From Euborellia annulipes (taxonomy: Eukaryota; Arthropoda; Insecta; Dermaptera; Anisolabididae): DNA of 64,000 nucleotides. The DNA is taken from NCBI GenBank assembly GCA_023213315.1, contig JAKCPI010001734.1, positions 32,986 to 96,985 on the forward strand, in the 5' to 3' direction. A program made the position numbers and the translations under genes. The notes beneath the pieces are model-generated. The model ran no database searches, had not been told where the DNA came from, and worked only from the letters and a program-made list of their open reading frames with translations. Shown here one piece after another: positions 1-13,900 of the stretch. The number at the start of each line of letters is the position of its first letter. Position 1 is the stretch's first letter.

Positions 1-1362
1 GTAAAAACAATGAATAATCACATGGAAAAACGCTTCGAGGGGCTTTAATATTGACCTTTACAGTGTATCTTTAACAAGAGGATTGAAATCTCATTAACCA
101 TTATTTGGCCGGGGATCTTTAAGTAGTACCAAAACTGGTTGTTAACTAGAGGAGACTAATTTAGATAGAAATTATATATTTACCTAAAAAGTGCCAAGCT
201 AAAAATTTTAAGGAGACCATTCGATGATGTGGTAGATGGAATAAAAGAACGGTATCAATAACTTGATTGGCAGGTACAACCAGATTAATTACCCTAAAAA
301 AAAAAGAAAAAATTTAATGAGTTGTAAGGAAAATAAACTCTAGAAGACAAAATATATTGTCATAAATTGTCATATTTATCAAATTATTGAAACGGTTTAT
401 TTTATAATAACTAATACTTATATTAATATAATGTAATCTGGAAGATGTTAAAAACCTCGGCTTTGAAAAAGATGACTCGGAAGAAAATTCAAGGAGGCGT
501 GCTATATTCAAATGAATATCGAGAAAACGGTGAATTTTAAAGTGGACACAGAGACCTTGGGTAAGACACGTGGTGTCATTTTGGAAAAACTTAAACTTCT
601 TGTATAAATATTTTAGCCAACCACTGAAGAAGTCCTACAGCAAGTGGACGAAACATTGTCTGGGGTCAAATAAAGTTTTTTTAAAAAACTTTTTGACTTT
701 TAATTGAACCTCTTGGTCCGAATCCTATTGAATATTTATTATAATATAGATAATGTATTTTAAAAAGAATTTGCTTATTTATTTTCCAGGATACTCAAAA
801 TACTGATCTCGGTTCTATATGCGTTAAAAAAAGTTTTTTTGTCAAGGGCGGGGCCGAAGGGGCGTCAGCCCCGAGCGCATTAAAAAACGGGGAGCAGCGT
901 TTATATTTTTTCAAAAAAAAATTGTATTGTTCATTGTAGTGAAGACAAAAAATAACAAATTTATTTAAAAATAATATTAAATATTTTCTTGTTATTAGAA
1001 GGAATATTTAAATACTCGTATAATATTTATCTCATTTCGTTCTCAGGGCGTTGGAATTAACCCAGAATTTCCGGGCGGCATTTAGGCTGTAAGTGTAAAA
1101 ATATATATATATATTTTTTGGTATGGGGGGGGGGGGCGCAAATTATAATTTTGGCCCCGGGCACAAGTTTTCCTAGGTGCGGCCCTGATGTTATTAGAAG
1201 GGGGTGGGTACTGATAACCTAAAAGGCCCAGAAATTTGGAGAATAGCAATTAAGGAAAAACAACATTATACAAAATCCGAACGCAAATTATAAGTATTGA
1301 ATAAAAGTCAAAAAGTCTCTTGTAATATAAAAAAAAAAAGTTGAAATTTAAATTTAAGTTAC
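1..1362. other. PAN2 intron 15 (partial), AT-rich
   Basis: Lies downstream of the last visible PAN2 donor. I searched both strands for the missing exonuclease end (DSIEDA-type block) and saw none. It holds a decayed GC-rich repeat at 840-900 and a short hAT-like unit at 1044-1187. Confidence 0.6.
1044..1187. mobile_element. Short hAT-like TIR element
   Basis: Begins CAGGGCGTTGG and ends GCGGCCCTG, with an internal G-run and a (TA)n stretch. It resembles other short CAGGG...CCCTG elements in the window. No target duplication is visible. Confidence 0.35.
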
Positions 1363-1965
1363 CTGAAATCATTTTTAAGTCCGTGGCCTACAAAAATCAC
1401 TCCATTGTCAACTAGATAGCGGAGCTTCTGATAAGTAGCTTTCAAAGTGGTCAAATGCTTCGAACTGAAATTGGCATCTAAATCCCCAGGCTTGATTCCA
1501 CTAAACTTGGTTAAATAATCAACAACTTGCTCTTGAGTGGAAATATAATCATCAATAAACGGAGTGCCTTCAAAAGGCCCCGGGCCGCGGATACAAGTGA
1601 TCCGAGCCACCGACATATGCGAGGGTTTGATCGTTGACAATTTGCCATCACTTCTCAATTCCGCTTCTTCTTGATTGAGCGTCACGAATTCAGCATCCAT
1701 GGCGACGATGTCACCCCGTCGTGGTGTTTCATCAGCTGAAAGTGGTGTAAATGTAATCAGACGAGAACGAGTGCCTCCATTGCTTCTCGCTAGGCATTTA
1801 TCTTCACAAAAAACATCAGCTGTTACTGGATTGACTACTTCTGATGGCGGCGTCGAATTTCCTGTTCGAAGTGGTGAAATATCACGTGCCATCCAGTAAA
1901 GAACGCACGGCACTTTCCAATCCAAATTAAACCAGACAACTTCTTGTGCAGGGATGGGTGTTATG
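1363..1965 (-). CDS. PAN2: PAN2 exon 15, exonuclease domain
   Basis: DEDD-family RNase domain. [20 protein letters not shown] carries the first Asp-Glu metal pair (1143, 1145). [32 protein letters not shown] and GHGLKNDF follow, with Asp1252. Acceptor TTTTTTAG; donor GTAACT at 1362. The rest of the domain (fourth Asp and catalytic His) must be in a later exon outside the window. Confidence 0.97.
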
Positions 1966-4900
1966 CTAAAAAAAATTTAAGAATGCATTAGATTAAAGGA
2001 ATGATAAAAACTTGGTGAGAGGATAGGAGAAATCAAACAGTAAGACTAATACCTTTTTATCGCCCGCCCATTTTGATCTGGTAGAATAACATTATAAGGA
2101 TAATCATATATCATTTATTATATATATTTGACGCTCGACTTCAGTGCAAATTCTATTATCCATATATATATACTGTATATTAGGGTGGCCCTTATTTGTT
2201 TCGAATTTTTTTCGACGCTAGTCCTAAATCGGTTCCAAATAATATAAAAAATAAAATTCCTGCCAAATTTCAGCTCTTAATATTAATATTAATCCGGCCC
2301 CCACGGCAGTCAAAGTTTTAAATAGAAATGGGAAAAGTGTCTTTTGTGTCTTTAAAATTTTGTAACTCATCAACGGAAGAACTTCTTGGTAAGACCATAA
2401 CATATTCCTATAGGAAATTTAACGCTCTACAAAAAAAGATCTCTTATGATTTTTGGGTTACTGTACTGGTTTAAAAGCTATTCGAGGTAAAAAAAATGGA
2501 AAAACCATGAAATTGACTATAACTTCAACTTTGACCTCGAATAAGTTTTGAACCAGTAGAGTAACCCAAAAATCATAGGAGACCTTTTTTGTAGAGCGTT
2601 AAATTGCCTACAAGAATATGTTATGGTCTTACCAAGGAGTTGTTCCGTTGATGAGTTATAAAACTTTAAAGATACAAAAGAACTTTTTAAAACTTTGGCT
2701 GCCGTGAGGGCCGGGTTAATATTAATATTAAGAGCTGAAATTTGGCAGGAATTTTTTTTTATATATTTGGAATTGATTTAGGACTAGCGTAGAAAAAAAT
2801 TCGAAAAATCCAAAACAAGGACTATAGACAATATACCGGGTGGGCCATTAGTGCGTGGACGGAAGATTGTGGGCTTGTTAACGGACATTTTTAAAGTTTG
2901 TTGATCGTATATAATGTGGGGGCTTTAGGGCTACAAATTAAAAATATTTTTGTTCCAATTGCACTTTTTATACAGGGTGACCCATATCAAAGTTATGTTT
3001 TTTAAATGGAACGCCCTATATATTATTGGATATTTGGATTCTGCAGCCAATTTTAGTATGAGTTTATGTCATGCAATGTATTCTAAAACAAACCGTTTAG
3101 CCGCAAATCGGGTTTTTGTGAAAAAACTGCTGTCTGAAAAAATTGAATATCGAGCGAACCATAAACTTAGGGAACTGTTCTTTTGTGATGTTACTAATCA
3201 TGAAATGTACTAATGTAGGCCAGATGGGTAACCCGAAATTATTCTTGTATTGGGAGATATGGCCATGCCAAATTTGAAAATTTCAAACATGGATAACTTT
3301 ATTTTTTCAAATGGAACATGCTACTTTTTTGATGCCAAGGGACGTGAAATTTAATTCTCTTTCTAATGACATAAGGTTGTCTATATCTATCTTTGGTAGT
3401 TTTCTTTTTATTCCAAAATATCTGATAACGAAAAAAAAATACATTTATTATAGACAAAGCCATTTTAAAAAACAATCCAAACGCAAACAAAATTGTAATA
3501 AATGGAAAAGATATGCTAAATATTCGAAAATGTATTTAAATTTCCTTTAAAATCATTTATTTGAACTTCTCAAAAAAGAAATTAGGGTTATGTTTAGGTT
3601 AGGAGGTGCGCCATCTTGTTGACAAATCATACCCCAATTTTAGCAAGCGGGACTTCTTCGAGGAGTTCAAATAAATGATTTTAAAGGAAATTTAAATACA
3701 TTTTCGAATATTTAGCATATCTTTTCCATTTATTACAATTTTGTTTGCGTTTGGATTGTTTTTTAAAATGGCTTTGTCTATAATAAATGTATTTTTTTTT
3801 CGTTATCAGATATTTTGGAATAAAAAGAAAACTACCAAAGATAGATATAGACAACCTTATGTCATTAGAAAGAGAATTAAATTTCACGTCCCTTGGCATC
3901 AAAAAAGTAGCATGTTCCATTTGAAAAAATAAAGTTATCCATGTTTGAAATTTTCAAATTTGGCATGGCCATATCTCCCAATACAAGAATAATTTCGGGT
4001 TACCCATCTGGCCTACATTAGTACATTTCATGATTAGTAACATCACAAAAGAACAGTTCCCTAAGTTTTATGGTTCGCTCGATATTCAATTTTTTTCAGA
4101 CAGCAGTTTTTTCACAAAAACCCGATTTGCGGCTAAACGGTTTGTTTTAGAATACATTGCATGACATAAACTCATACTAAAATTGGCTGCAGAATCCAAA
4201 TATCCAATAATATATAGGGCGTTCCATAGAAAAAAACATAACTTTGATATGGGTCACCCTGTATAAAAAGTGCAATTGGAACAAAAATATTTTTAATTTG
4301 TAGCCCTAAAGCCCCCACATTATATACGATCAACAAACTTTAAAAATGTCCGTTAACAAGCCCACAATCTTCCGTCCACGCACTATTGGCCCACCCGGTA
4401 TATAAATACAGGATGTTCAAAAATTACAAAATATTGTTTTTAGCTCAAATGAAATCCAGTTCTTATCCAGACGCTAGCTAAGAAGGGATTTTTTACTGAC
4501 CACTAATCGTACCCCAGTTAGGTTCTCGATTTCAAATAGACGGCTAAACCCTGTTAACCGGAGTATACGAAGTATTGCTTTAACTTTTAACCCTGATGAG
4601 ATATTACTTAAAAAATATCTCGAGGGGATTTTTGGATTTCTAACTAAGAGCGGTCATATTTTCCTTTGAATAAATTAGTATGCTTAAGCTACGTTTTCCT
4701 AGGTGAGACTCTCACGATTCAACGAAATGAAGAGAGTCTTTACCAAAAATTGATCATTTCTGCGCAGTGGCGTCATTTCAACTTTTCTTGGGGGGGGGGA
4801 AATATTTTTTTTTTTAAAATTTTAATAAAAAAAGAAATTTTAATTTAATAAAAACATATTTTATTTAATTTATTTTTTTTTTTTGTGTAGTTTTGTTTTT

Positions 4901-7900
4901 TGTTTTTGTAGTTTGGTTTTTTTTTATTAAAATAAAAATAAAAAAAAAAAAAAATAAAAGCGGGGGGGGGGGGGGGGCCGCCCCACCTTTCTGCGTGAAG
5001 ACGACGAAAAGTTCTCAGAATTTTTCCGTCTTTCTGATGAAACAGTTTGACTTCGTGTTGAGATTAATCAAATAATCGTTGCCGACTCACGATTAAATTC
5101 CCTTCGATTCTAGAGGCACTCGCTTGGAGCAAAACAGCTCATAGGAAATACAAAGAAATAGTGCTCAAGATTAATAGTTGAACGCTAATCGGGAGAGTCG
5201 CACCGAGGAAAACAAATCAATTAACATTTATCATTATTTGAGCATCATTTCTAAATATAAAAAAAAAAGGGGGAAAGACAAAAAAATTGGTCAAAATTTT
5301 TGGTGGGTTGATTTAAGAGGTTTGATTTCTCTCAACCTCTTTTCATTCAGATACAGAAACAATAGTAACCTTTTCACCTTGTCTTGTCGTTAGCTATTTC
5401 TGTTAATCTAAATTTTGAATCTTTGACTCTAAAACGTCTATTTAATGGCATTCTATTTCTTCCGATTTTATTCCAGGTCGGATTCATTAAAATGAAATTA
5501 ATCTCTCACCTAAAATCGTTGAAGATGTACCACTGAGAAACGGGGGATCCCATTGAACGCTGATGGAATTCAGGTGCAACATTCATAAGGGCTACTAAAT
5601 TACCCTTTTCTGATTGTTGGGAATCTGAGATATGACAGACGACGGCGCATAAATCATAAAGTATATTATTCGTTTCCTAAAGAAAGAAAATTAAGCAATT
5701 ATTAGTTGAATATTTATTTACTTAAATGCATCAACTTTATAATTCCATAATCAAAATATTTCAAATATGTTTTTAACTGGCATAAATTAAATTTTAAGAA
5801 TATATTTCCAGTGTAAATTTAGGGGATGAGAAGTACAAGTACTATGTTATTTTTCTATTGAGAGTATTAACACTGAAATTTGGTTGCTCTTCAAAGGAAA
5901 GTTAAAAAATTTTAAATTTCGAACTTATTTTCATAAATGAATGATCTCTGATTGTACATGATGTTTTTAGTAAAGAAAAACAGTTGATCAACTTGCATAT
6001 TATATAAATAAAATTCTTACCGATTGATCGCAAGTGTCGGAGGCATTGGCCTTAGTAACGGATATATCCCCATCAGGGGTAAGATTGATTTGAATATGCA
6101 TAGGTAGCCAAGAATGAGTGAAATACAAATGACTGTTGCTCTTGTTAAGTGGCGAGGCGGACGGGGATGGCGCGGAGGACGAGGGCGAAGCATTCACTTC
6201 AGAATTTGTCTCATTATTTCGACATTGATGACGAAATCGGCATCCTATTCGAGTACAAGTCTCTCCATATCTGCACAATTTTGAAGTGATTGGTCCGGAT
6301 GCAGGAGATGTTGTACCCGTTGGAGGAATTATTTCACCTGAAGCTGCTTGTACTACCAGGTTCGCTTGCGTTTGCCAAAAGTTTTTCTCCTAAAAAAAAA
6401 AAAAAAGGGCATGAGCAGCAAGAAAAAGCCTCAGTTTGCTTAACAATCAATCGAGAAAAAGCTAGAGGATATTTATTTATTCTTTGGCGTTTAACGTCAT
6501 AGAAATTTTTCGCCAATAAATTATATACCATCTGTCGGGAAATATGGTATAGATTTCAAAAAAAAATCGTAGATTATTGAGAATATCGAAAACTCGTGGT
6601 AATTATTCATTAAACCTTCCATGGGATCTGAACCAAAACTTCGCGAATATATTCCATATTTAGGGACAACAAAATCTACAAATGTATACCATACTTCAGG
6701 AGGACCGGGGGAGTATTTAGAATCTGGAACAATAAATTATGCAATAAAATTTTGTCTGAGACGGAAAACGACATCTGAGATGAATCTCGTGACTGACCAG
6801 TTGCCTATTTACTTAATTAAAACCATGTTGATTAGAGCTCCAGACAAATCGGTCGATACGTTATTGAAATGTCCTCTGATCCCGAGCATACACACTAACA
6901 TGAGATGTCAACTGCAAAGGAATATCAAATAATTTTTCAAAGGGTTATTTCAGTTGAGTTTTTTGCACAGTAAGGAAGGAAGAGATTGTGAAATTATCCG
7001 AATTGGTTAGATTCATCAATCCGCTTTTCCGATGATGATGAATTTATTACCAAGTGTTAAATTTGTTGAGGTATGAAGTATTCTCTAACTAGAATTTGGT
7101 AACATTTTTCGACTTACATGAGCGTTGTTGAGACCACAATTAATTGCTAAAATTTTAGGAAGTTGAGCAATTCTTCTTGATTGAAGAGTTGGTTGATATC
7201 GATCACACTTATCACACCAGGCAGGAGTTACTTGTTCAGGGGATAAACTTTTTTTTAGGACATCACCGAATGTGTAGGCAGTATTTCCTATTAAAAGAAT
7301 ACCATCATACGATATTTTAATAGTTTACTATGATATGCATATATAAGAAGAAAGTAACTAAAACATGCTAATCAAACCACCATACCCAAACAATCCCTTC
7401 CCAAATCTTAAAGGCAAACCCAAACCTCTTGTATCCACCGATCAGCAAGATTGCGACCCCAAAAACAAACCATCATTTCTTAATGAACCAGAACATAAAT
7501 ATTACGAGGGGGTCAAAAAATAACCGGAATTATTATTTTACTAGAAAATTTTTCTGCTTACTTTTATTCAAATTCCATTACAGACCTTCAAAGTAATCTC
7601 CCTCGGACAAAATACAACGATTCCAGCGTTCAGTCCACTGTTCAAAACACTCCCCGAAGCCTCTTTTTGATAATCTGTTACCCACACAGCACAAAATATT
7701 GCAGCAATGTTGCAGAAATATTGCGAATCTTGCTCAATATTGACAACATTGATGCAATATTGCAAATCTTGGCAACATTGCTGCAATATTGCAGCGGCAA
7801 TATTCCAAGCTAGGAATATTGCAGCAACATTGTTGCAATATTCCTATGTCCGCCTTTTTGCAACATTGCAGAAATATTGCGGAAATGTTGCTCTTTGAAC

Positions 7901-10900
7901 TGTAATATTGCACCAATGTTGCTGCAATATTGTCAAAATTGAGCAAGATTCGCAATATTTCTGCAACATTGCTGCAATATTTTGTGCTGTGTGGGTAAGT
8001 ACACCTGAAATTTTGTTGTTTAGCTCTCGATCATGTGGTGGATAAGCAAAGTACTGTTACTGCAAATTACTATTGTGAAGAATTGAAGGAGCCACTAAGA
8101 AGGAAAATTGGACAAAAAGACCACATCTTGCTAAAATGGGATTCTTCATCAGGATAATGAACCGGCACATCGCGCCATCAGGACTCAAGAAACAATCACT
8201 GAATTAGGCATCCATCTAAATCACCGGACCACCATGCTACTTCCACCATTTTCCTGGAGTGAAAAAAGATCTTCGAGGTCGTCATTTTCAGAGTGATCGA
8301 GAACTAAACAACAAAATTTCGGGTGTCCTTAACAGACTATCAAAAAGGGACTTCAGTGAGTGTTTTGAACAGTGGACTGAACGCTGGAATCGTTGTATTT
8401 TGTACGAGGGAGATTACTTTGAGGGTCTGTACTGGAATTTGAATAAAAGTAAGCAGTAAAAAAATAATTCCTGTTATTTTTTTGACATCCCCTCGTATAT
8501 TTATATATGAGTCGTGTAGTATCAAAGGGCAACATGTTGATTTTTCCTAAATTCTCAAAAAAAAAAAAAGCGAAAAACATAATGTTTTCACAATTTATGT
8601 TCACAAATTATGCTTTTTGTAATTTTCTTAAATTTCATTTCACAAATAAAAGGGCGTTTTTGAACTTGAAACTTTTTACAGATTGCCAACCAGAACTTTT
8701 TTTAATATAAATCCCTTTAACTTACCATTAGGTCCTAAATCTGGATAAATTAAATTACATAAAAGAAGGATGGATTCTTTGATAACTTCCATTCCACATT
8801 TAAGACATTTATGACTATGAATTTGTTTCGTTCCAAAAAGACGCGTCACTTCTGTTTCCTCTGAATTATTTTCATTCTCCTCGTCTTTTTCCTTGCTTTT
8901 ACCTTCTTCAGACTCTTGAGTTTTTTTCATTCCTTGGAAAAAAAACACAAAATATCAATTAACATTCATTAAATATAAAATAGCAAAAAAATTAACAAAA
9001 GTTTATTTTTGCATTCATTTTAGTGTAAAAAAAGAGCCAAGAAAAAATTGTCCGTTTAGTAAATAAATATTTTAAATTTTGACATGAAAATAAAGCATTA
9101 TTTAAAACAAAAAGGATGCTGAATATAAAGAACATAATTGTCACATTCACAAAAAAAATATAGTGCAAAAATAATAGTAATCAAGCATAAAATAAACATG
9201 CGTTGGATAAAAAAATTTAAGGAAATAAAGTAGTTCTTAATTTATTTTTCGTTAACTGGAATTTTTAAAAATTTTTTTTATATTATGGAATCATAGTCTC
9301 AAATTTTTGAATACCGAATGTTTTATTTTTTTTGCTCTTTTAGGACCATGTAGTCATTTAATATTAATTCTTAATAAAATTAAGATATGCGACTATATTT
9401 ATTTAAACCATTGATAGCCAACTTGATTTAAATAAATTTTATCGCTTAAACTAGATCATCAAAATTTGACCTCTAGCTGTTAAATAAAAAAATCAATTAA
9501 AATATCATTGATTTTTTTATTTAACAGACCATATTGTTTGGAAAATCTATTGTTATTTTGATTAACTATTGTATTCTCATGAATTTTGGTTCTGTGGTTG
9601 TTTATATTTTGTATGAAATTGTATTTATTATTAAAAATCTTCAAAAAACATGATTATACCCAAAAATTAACTTAAATCGTCTTGAGGCACGTGTTGTCTT
9701 GACATAAAAAAATTATAAAAAATTTTCCTAGTGTTTTTTCATCAAAAGAAAGCTTTTTAGGGGGCGCCGCAAGAAATTTAATTTTTAACGATCACTCTAA
9801 TATATATATATGAAGACCTAAAGTAAATTATGATCTAAGTGGCTTTTTCAAAGTTTTGAGATAATGCTATTTTTTATGCGCAAGGCACATACAGCTCACG
9901 CATTTTGATGGCAATGATCTGATCTACTACCCACAGGTTTGGGATCTGATTCAGAATATACTTCAAGTGGCTTGGCCCATAGACCATGAAACCATAATAT
10001 TGCAAATAAAATTTTAAATAAGTATTGTCCAATTCGAATTATTGTTGCTTATAATATTTTAATGTTAATTTTATTAAATCATAAATTTGAATACTGATGA
10101 AATAAACAAAAAACAATTATACTATACCCGAGCCGTTCTGCGAAGTCCAAAATCTTATAATTCCATTCTCGTGAAGGTTAAAAAATGTTTAAAACGTCTC
10201 GTTTTGTCTGAGGGGAAGATACCATACCCCTAACTCTCTGGACTTCTAAGAGTGGCCCCAGTATAGTAAAAAAGTATTTAAAAATTATGTATAATGTCTC
10301 TCTATTTCCTTCATAAAGAAAAAGATTTAAAAAAATAAAGAATGTTAAAAAAAAATGGGGGATGAAAAAACAATGTGATTTTCACTATTATAAATGCACG
10401 ATATTTTTTTTACCTGATAAAGTGGGCGCGATCCACAGATAATTACCGTCGTCTTGAACCTGACCTGATGATGCCAGGGCAGCAGCTGCCGTCTTCGCTC
10501 TGTTTTGCCATTCATCAACTCCTGAAGATGGAACCGTTTGAGATTGAGGCTCGTCGGGCTTGATAGTCGCTGACGTCCTCGACGACCCAATGGATGGAAA
10601 ATCTTTCTCTTTATAAACAAAACCAGGCTGAGGTGATGACGATGAAGCTCGTGTTTCATTTTGGCGTCTTTTTCTCTCGTCTAAAATTTCTGAATGAATT
10701 TGATGAAGAATAAAACGATTCCAACTCTATAATAAAAAAAAAAAATTAATTAAAAAAGATATTAAAATCAATTTAATAAAAAGAGTTGGTACCTGAATAA
10801 GTACGTTGAGTTTTATTTTAGTATTTGCTTGATGGACATCAGACAAAATGAGACCTAGAGCTGACGCCTCGGGGACGGTTCGGAATGCACGTAAAAAATT

Positions 10901-13900
10901 ACTTGATTGACACGGCAAGCCTTGGGAAATGTCTAGCATATGAAAAAGAAATCCTAATTCGCAGGCTAGGCAAAATTCTTTTTGGCAGAGATGACTGAGA
11001 AGACTCTGGCGAATTGGATTGATATAATACAACACCTAAAATGAAACAAATAAAAAAAATGTATTATTAAATATATCGCCTGCTGAGTGGCGAAAGTCCG
11101 AAATTGAACAATTGGAGAAAAGGCTTTTGAAAGTTTTATAAACATATAAACTTTTAAATAGCCGGGCAACAAATGAACAACAGCCAGAATCAATAGCAAA
11201 GAATGGAAATATATTTTCGCCACTTTGCCACTCAAAAGAGAAGACGTTTCGTATCTAGCTATAGTTTTTTTTGGGCTGCGTAAGCGTCAATCTCTGACTC
11301 TCTACCAGCATTGGACAATAAGCGCGAATTTGTTTGCTTCATGAAAATACCCTACACTGCACAAACGCTTAGTTGTCATAAGTGTTGTATAAAAAGTAGG
11401 GATTTAGTTGTCTAAGCTCAAGGTTTTAGTCACTTATTAAACACAATTTTCATATACAGAATATTCTTTATATATATAATTCTTCTGTACGTGTGTATGT
11501 GACTGAACTCCTCCTAAACGACTGAACCAATTATGATGAAATTTTCTGTGTATGTTTGTGAGAGTCCCGGACAGGTTTTGTTTCACAAATAACAATAAGT
11601 TAATGAGTAATTAACCGTCAAAATAAGAAAAAAATAAAAATTAGGAGAAATAGTTGCCATGGTAACAAAATATAAATATTTACCCATGTTTACGATTTTT
11701 TATTTATTTACATTTTGAATTCTAAAATATCGGCGTAAATTTTTTGTCTGTGTATCGGGAGAGTCCCGGAAAGGATATGATTCACAAAAAATCTTAAGTT
11801 CATGAATAATTAACCGTTAAAATAATCTATATATTATAAAAATGAATTGGGAAAAATGTTTGTATGTACCGGTATGTATATATGTATATGTTTTATAGAA
11901 ATCCACAATTTTCAATGAAGGCGAGCAAAGGGGGGTCCAGGGGCGCAGCCCCGACTAAGCGTAAAGCCCCCGCCGAAGGCGGGCGCGTCTAGTATATATA
12001 TATATGGGAAAACTTATCTTCGCTTCCCCTTATTTGCTGAAGTCTTCCAGAACATAAATAAACCCTATGCCGGATTATTCGGAACATTTAATATAATGCA
12101 ATATTACATATTTATCAGGGTGGGAGCCCAGGCTCCTCCAATCCTCCTTTTGACGTAAAAAATAGTAGTAATACAGGGGAGTCTTGCTAATCCAGACTTG
12201 GATACTCCGGCATGCCTAATCCGGCGTGTTGAAAAGTCACTTCTTCAGGATATTGCAGCAAAAAAATGAGACAATATAAAAAGACAAAGTGTCATCACAA
12301 ATTTTTTCAAGAGATAAATATTAATTTTGCGTTATATTAAATGTTTCGGGTAATGCCGCATTTTCAGAGTCCGGCAGAGGGCCGCCCGTTTAGGCCGGAT
12401 TAAAAAGACTACTGTATTTCGATTGTAATCAAAGTTTGCCATTACAGGAGCGTCATTTGTCTCCCCCCTATACAAATTGTACAAAATTAAACAATTAATT
12501 AAATTAAATATCTTTTGGCCAAATTTGTGTGCCTATTTGTAAGTAAATTTTAATAAAAAAAAAGAAAAAGTTGAAATGATGCCACTGCTCCATTAGCCTA
12601 CCCTCCTTGAATACGCCACTGTTTCTAACCATCTCCTACACCAAAAATGTTAACCCCCCCCCCCCCCCTTTAAACTATTCACGTACAGTCAGTTGCGGAA
12701 GCCTTCTAAAACAAATAGGCTATACTGGGTATATCATTATCATTACTATATATAAAGCGCTAGCCGCTAACTTCCTGTCCCTGTGTGTATGTGTCTATCA
12801 GGGCGCTGATAAAAGGAAGTTGCTCGCCGAAGGCGAGGCTTTTCCACTTGAATATATATATATATATATATATTTGTTTACATTTGTCTACATACATTGT
12901 CTATGCGAAGACAATTGTGTAGACAAATAATTTTAGCCAAAGCTTCTCTTTTACACTCTTTCTCAGTCAAAATATACCCAAATTAAACCATTAGGCTCCA
13001 TTTTAATTAACTAGTATTATTTATATTTTTTATTTTTGAAAAATAAATGCCTATATTAATAAAGTTTTTTTTTTTTTTTTTTTTTTTTTTTTGAAGAAAA
13101 AATAAATAAAAACTTTTTAATTTGTTGATATGAAACTAGACAAGGGAATTAATAAGATTATTGCTTGAATGCAGAGATTACTTGTCGAGGAATAAGCAGG
13201 TGTAAGGATTTTATAGAAAGAAATAAATGTTTTGCTGTTTTTTCTTTCTATAAAAGCCTTACACCTGCTTATTCCACGACATAAGTAATCTTTGCAATCA
13301 ATCAACAAGTTTTTTTTATCTATTCAATTCCTTTTGGCTGAATTCTAGACTTATAAATATCGTCTTTTGGCTTTTTTGTGTAATCATTTGAAAGTGTGTT
13401 TAACTCATGTTGCAATTTGAGTTTAATCCGGCTTGCATAGTGACTGATTCATTTACTCAATTTAAAAATATTAGATCACTTATGAAAACAAAAAGGCCAT
13501 CCTTAATATCTAATTATAATAGATACCTGAATCATAGCATTACAGTAAGAATTTGGTAGCGTTGCTTCTAAACCACAAAATCCCGTTTTATTGTATTGAT
13601 CAAAATCGAAATCATCCATTCCAAGCCGGGAATATTTGACTTCAATTCTCCTATATCTTCTAGGAATGGCAACGAAAGCGACTTCGTCACCGGCACCAGA
13701 GCCTCCACCCCCATGTGAACCCGACGAATGGTTGACTCCTGAAGCACCGCCGCCACTGGAACCCCCTCCTGCGATACCACCTTTGTTGGTACCAGACCCA
13801 CGACCAGAATCATTTGAAAAGAGTTTTACTTGAGCACGACCTTTGTTGTCCAGTTTGTACGCCACCTGTAGAGAATGAGTGTCTGCTATCAGTCGAGATA

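Larger units (their letters stand above)
7501..8502. mobile_element. Rearranged mariner-like element
   Basis: Outer ends are inverted repeats (TACGAGGGG, then TGTCAAAAAATAAC-type sequence). The left end 7501-7680 is an inverted copy of the 3' end at about 8325-8502, so both termini derive from the same transposase tail. A second palindrome (7681-7998) sits inside. Located in PAN2 intron 11. Confidence 0.8.

Noticed and set aside
3311..3932. Identical short reading frames on both strands (3311-3550 and 3681-3920, 3299-3490 and 3741-3932)
   Set aside because: They are mirror images produced by the palindrome arms, not genes.
13568..13833. Alternative frames over PAN2 exon 8 on both strands
   Set aside because: Shadows of the Gly/Ser-rich coding sequence; only the frame with the KYSRLG...YNKT block fits PAN2.
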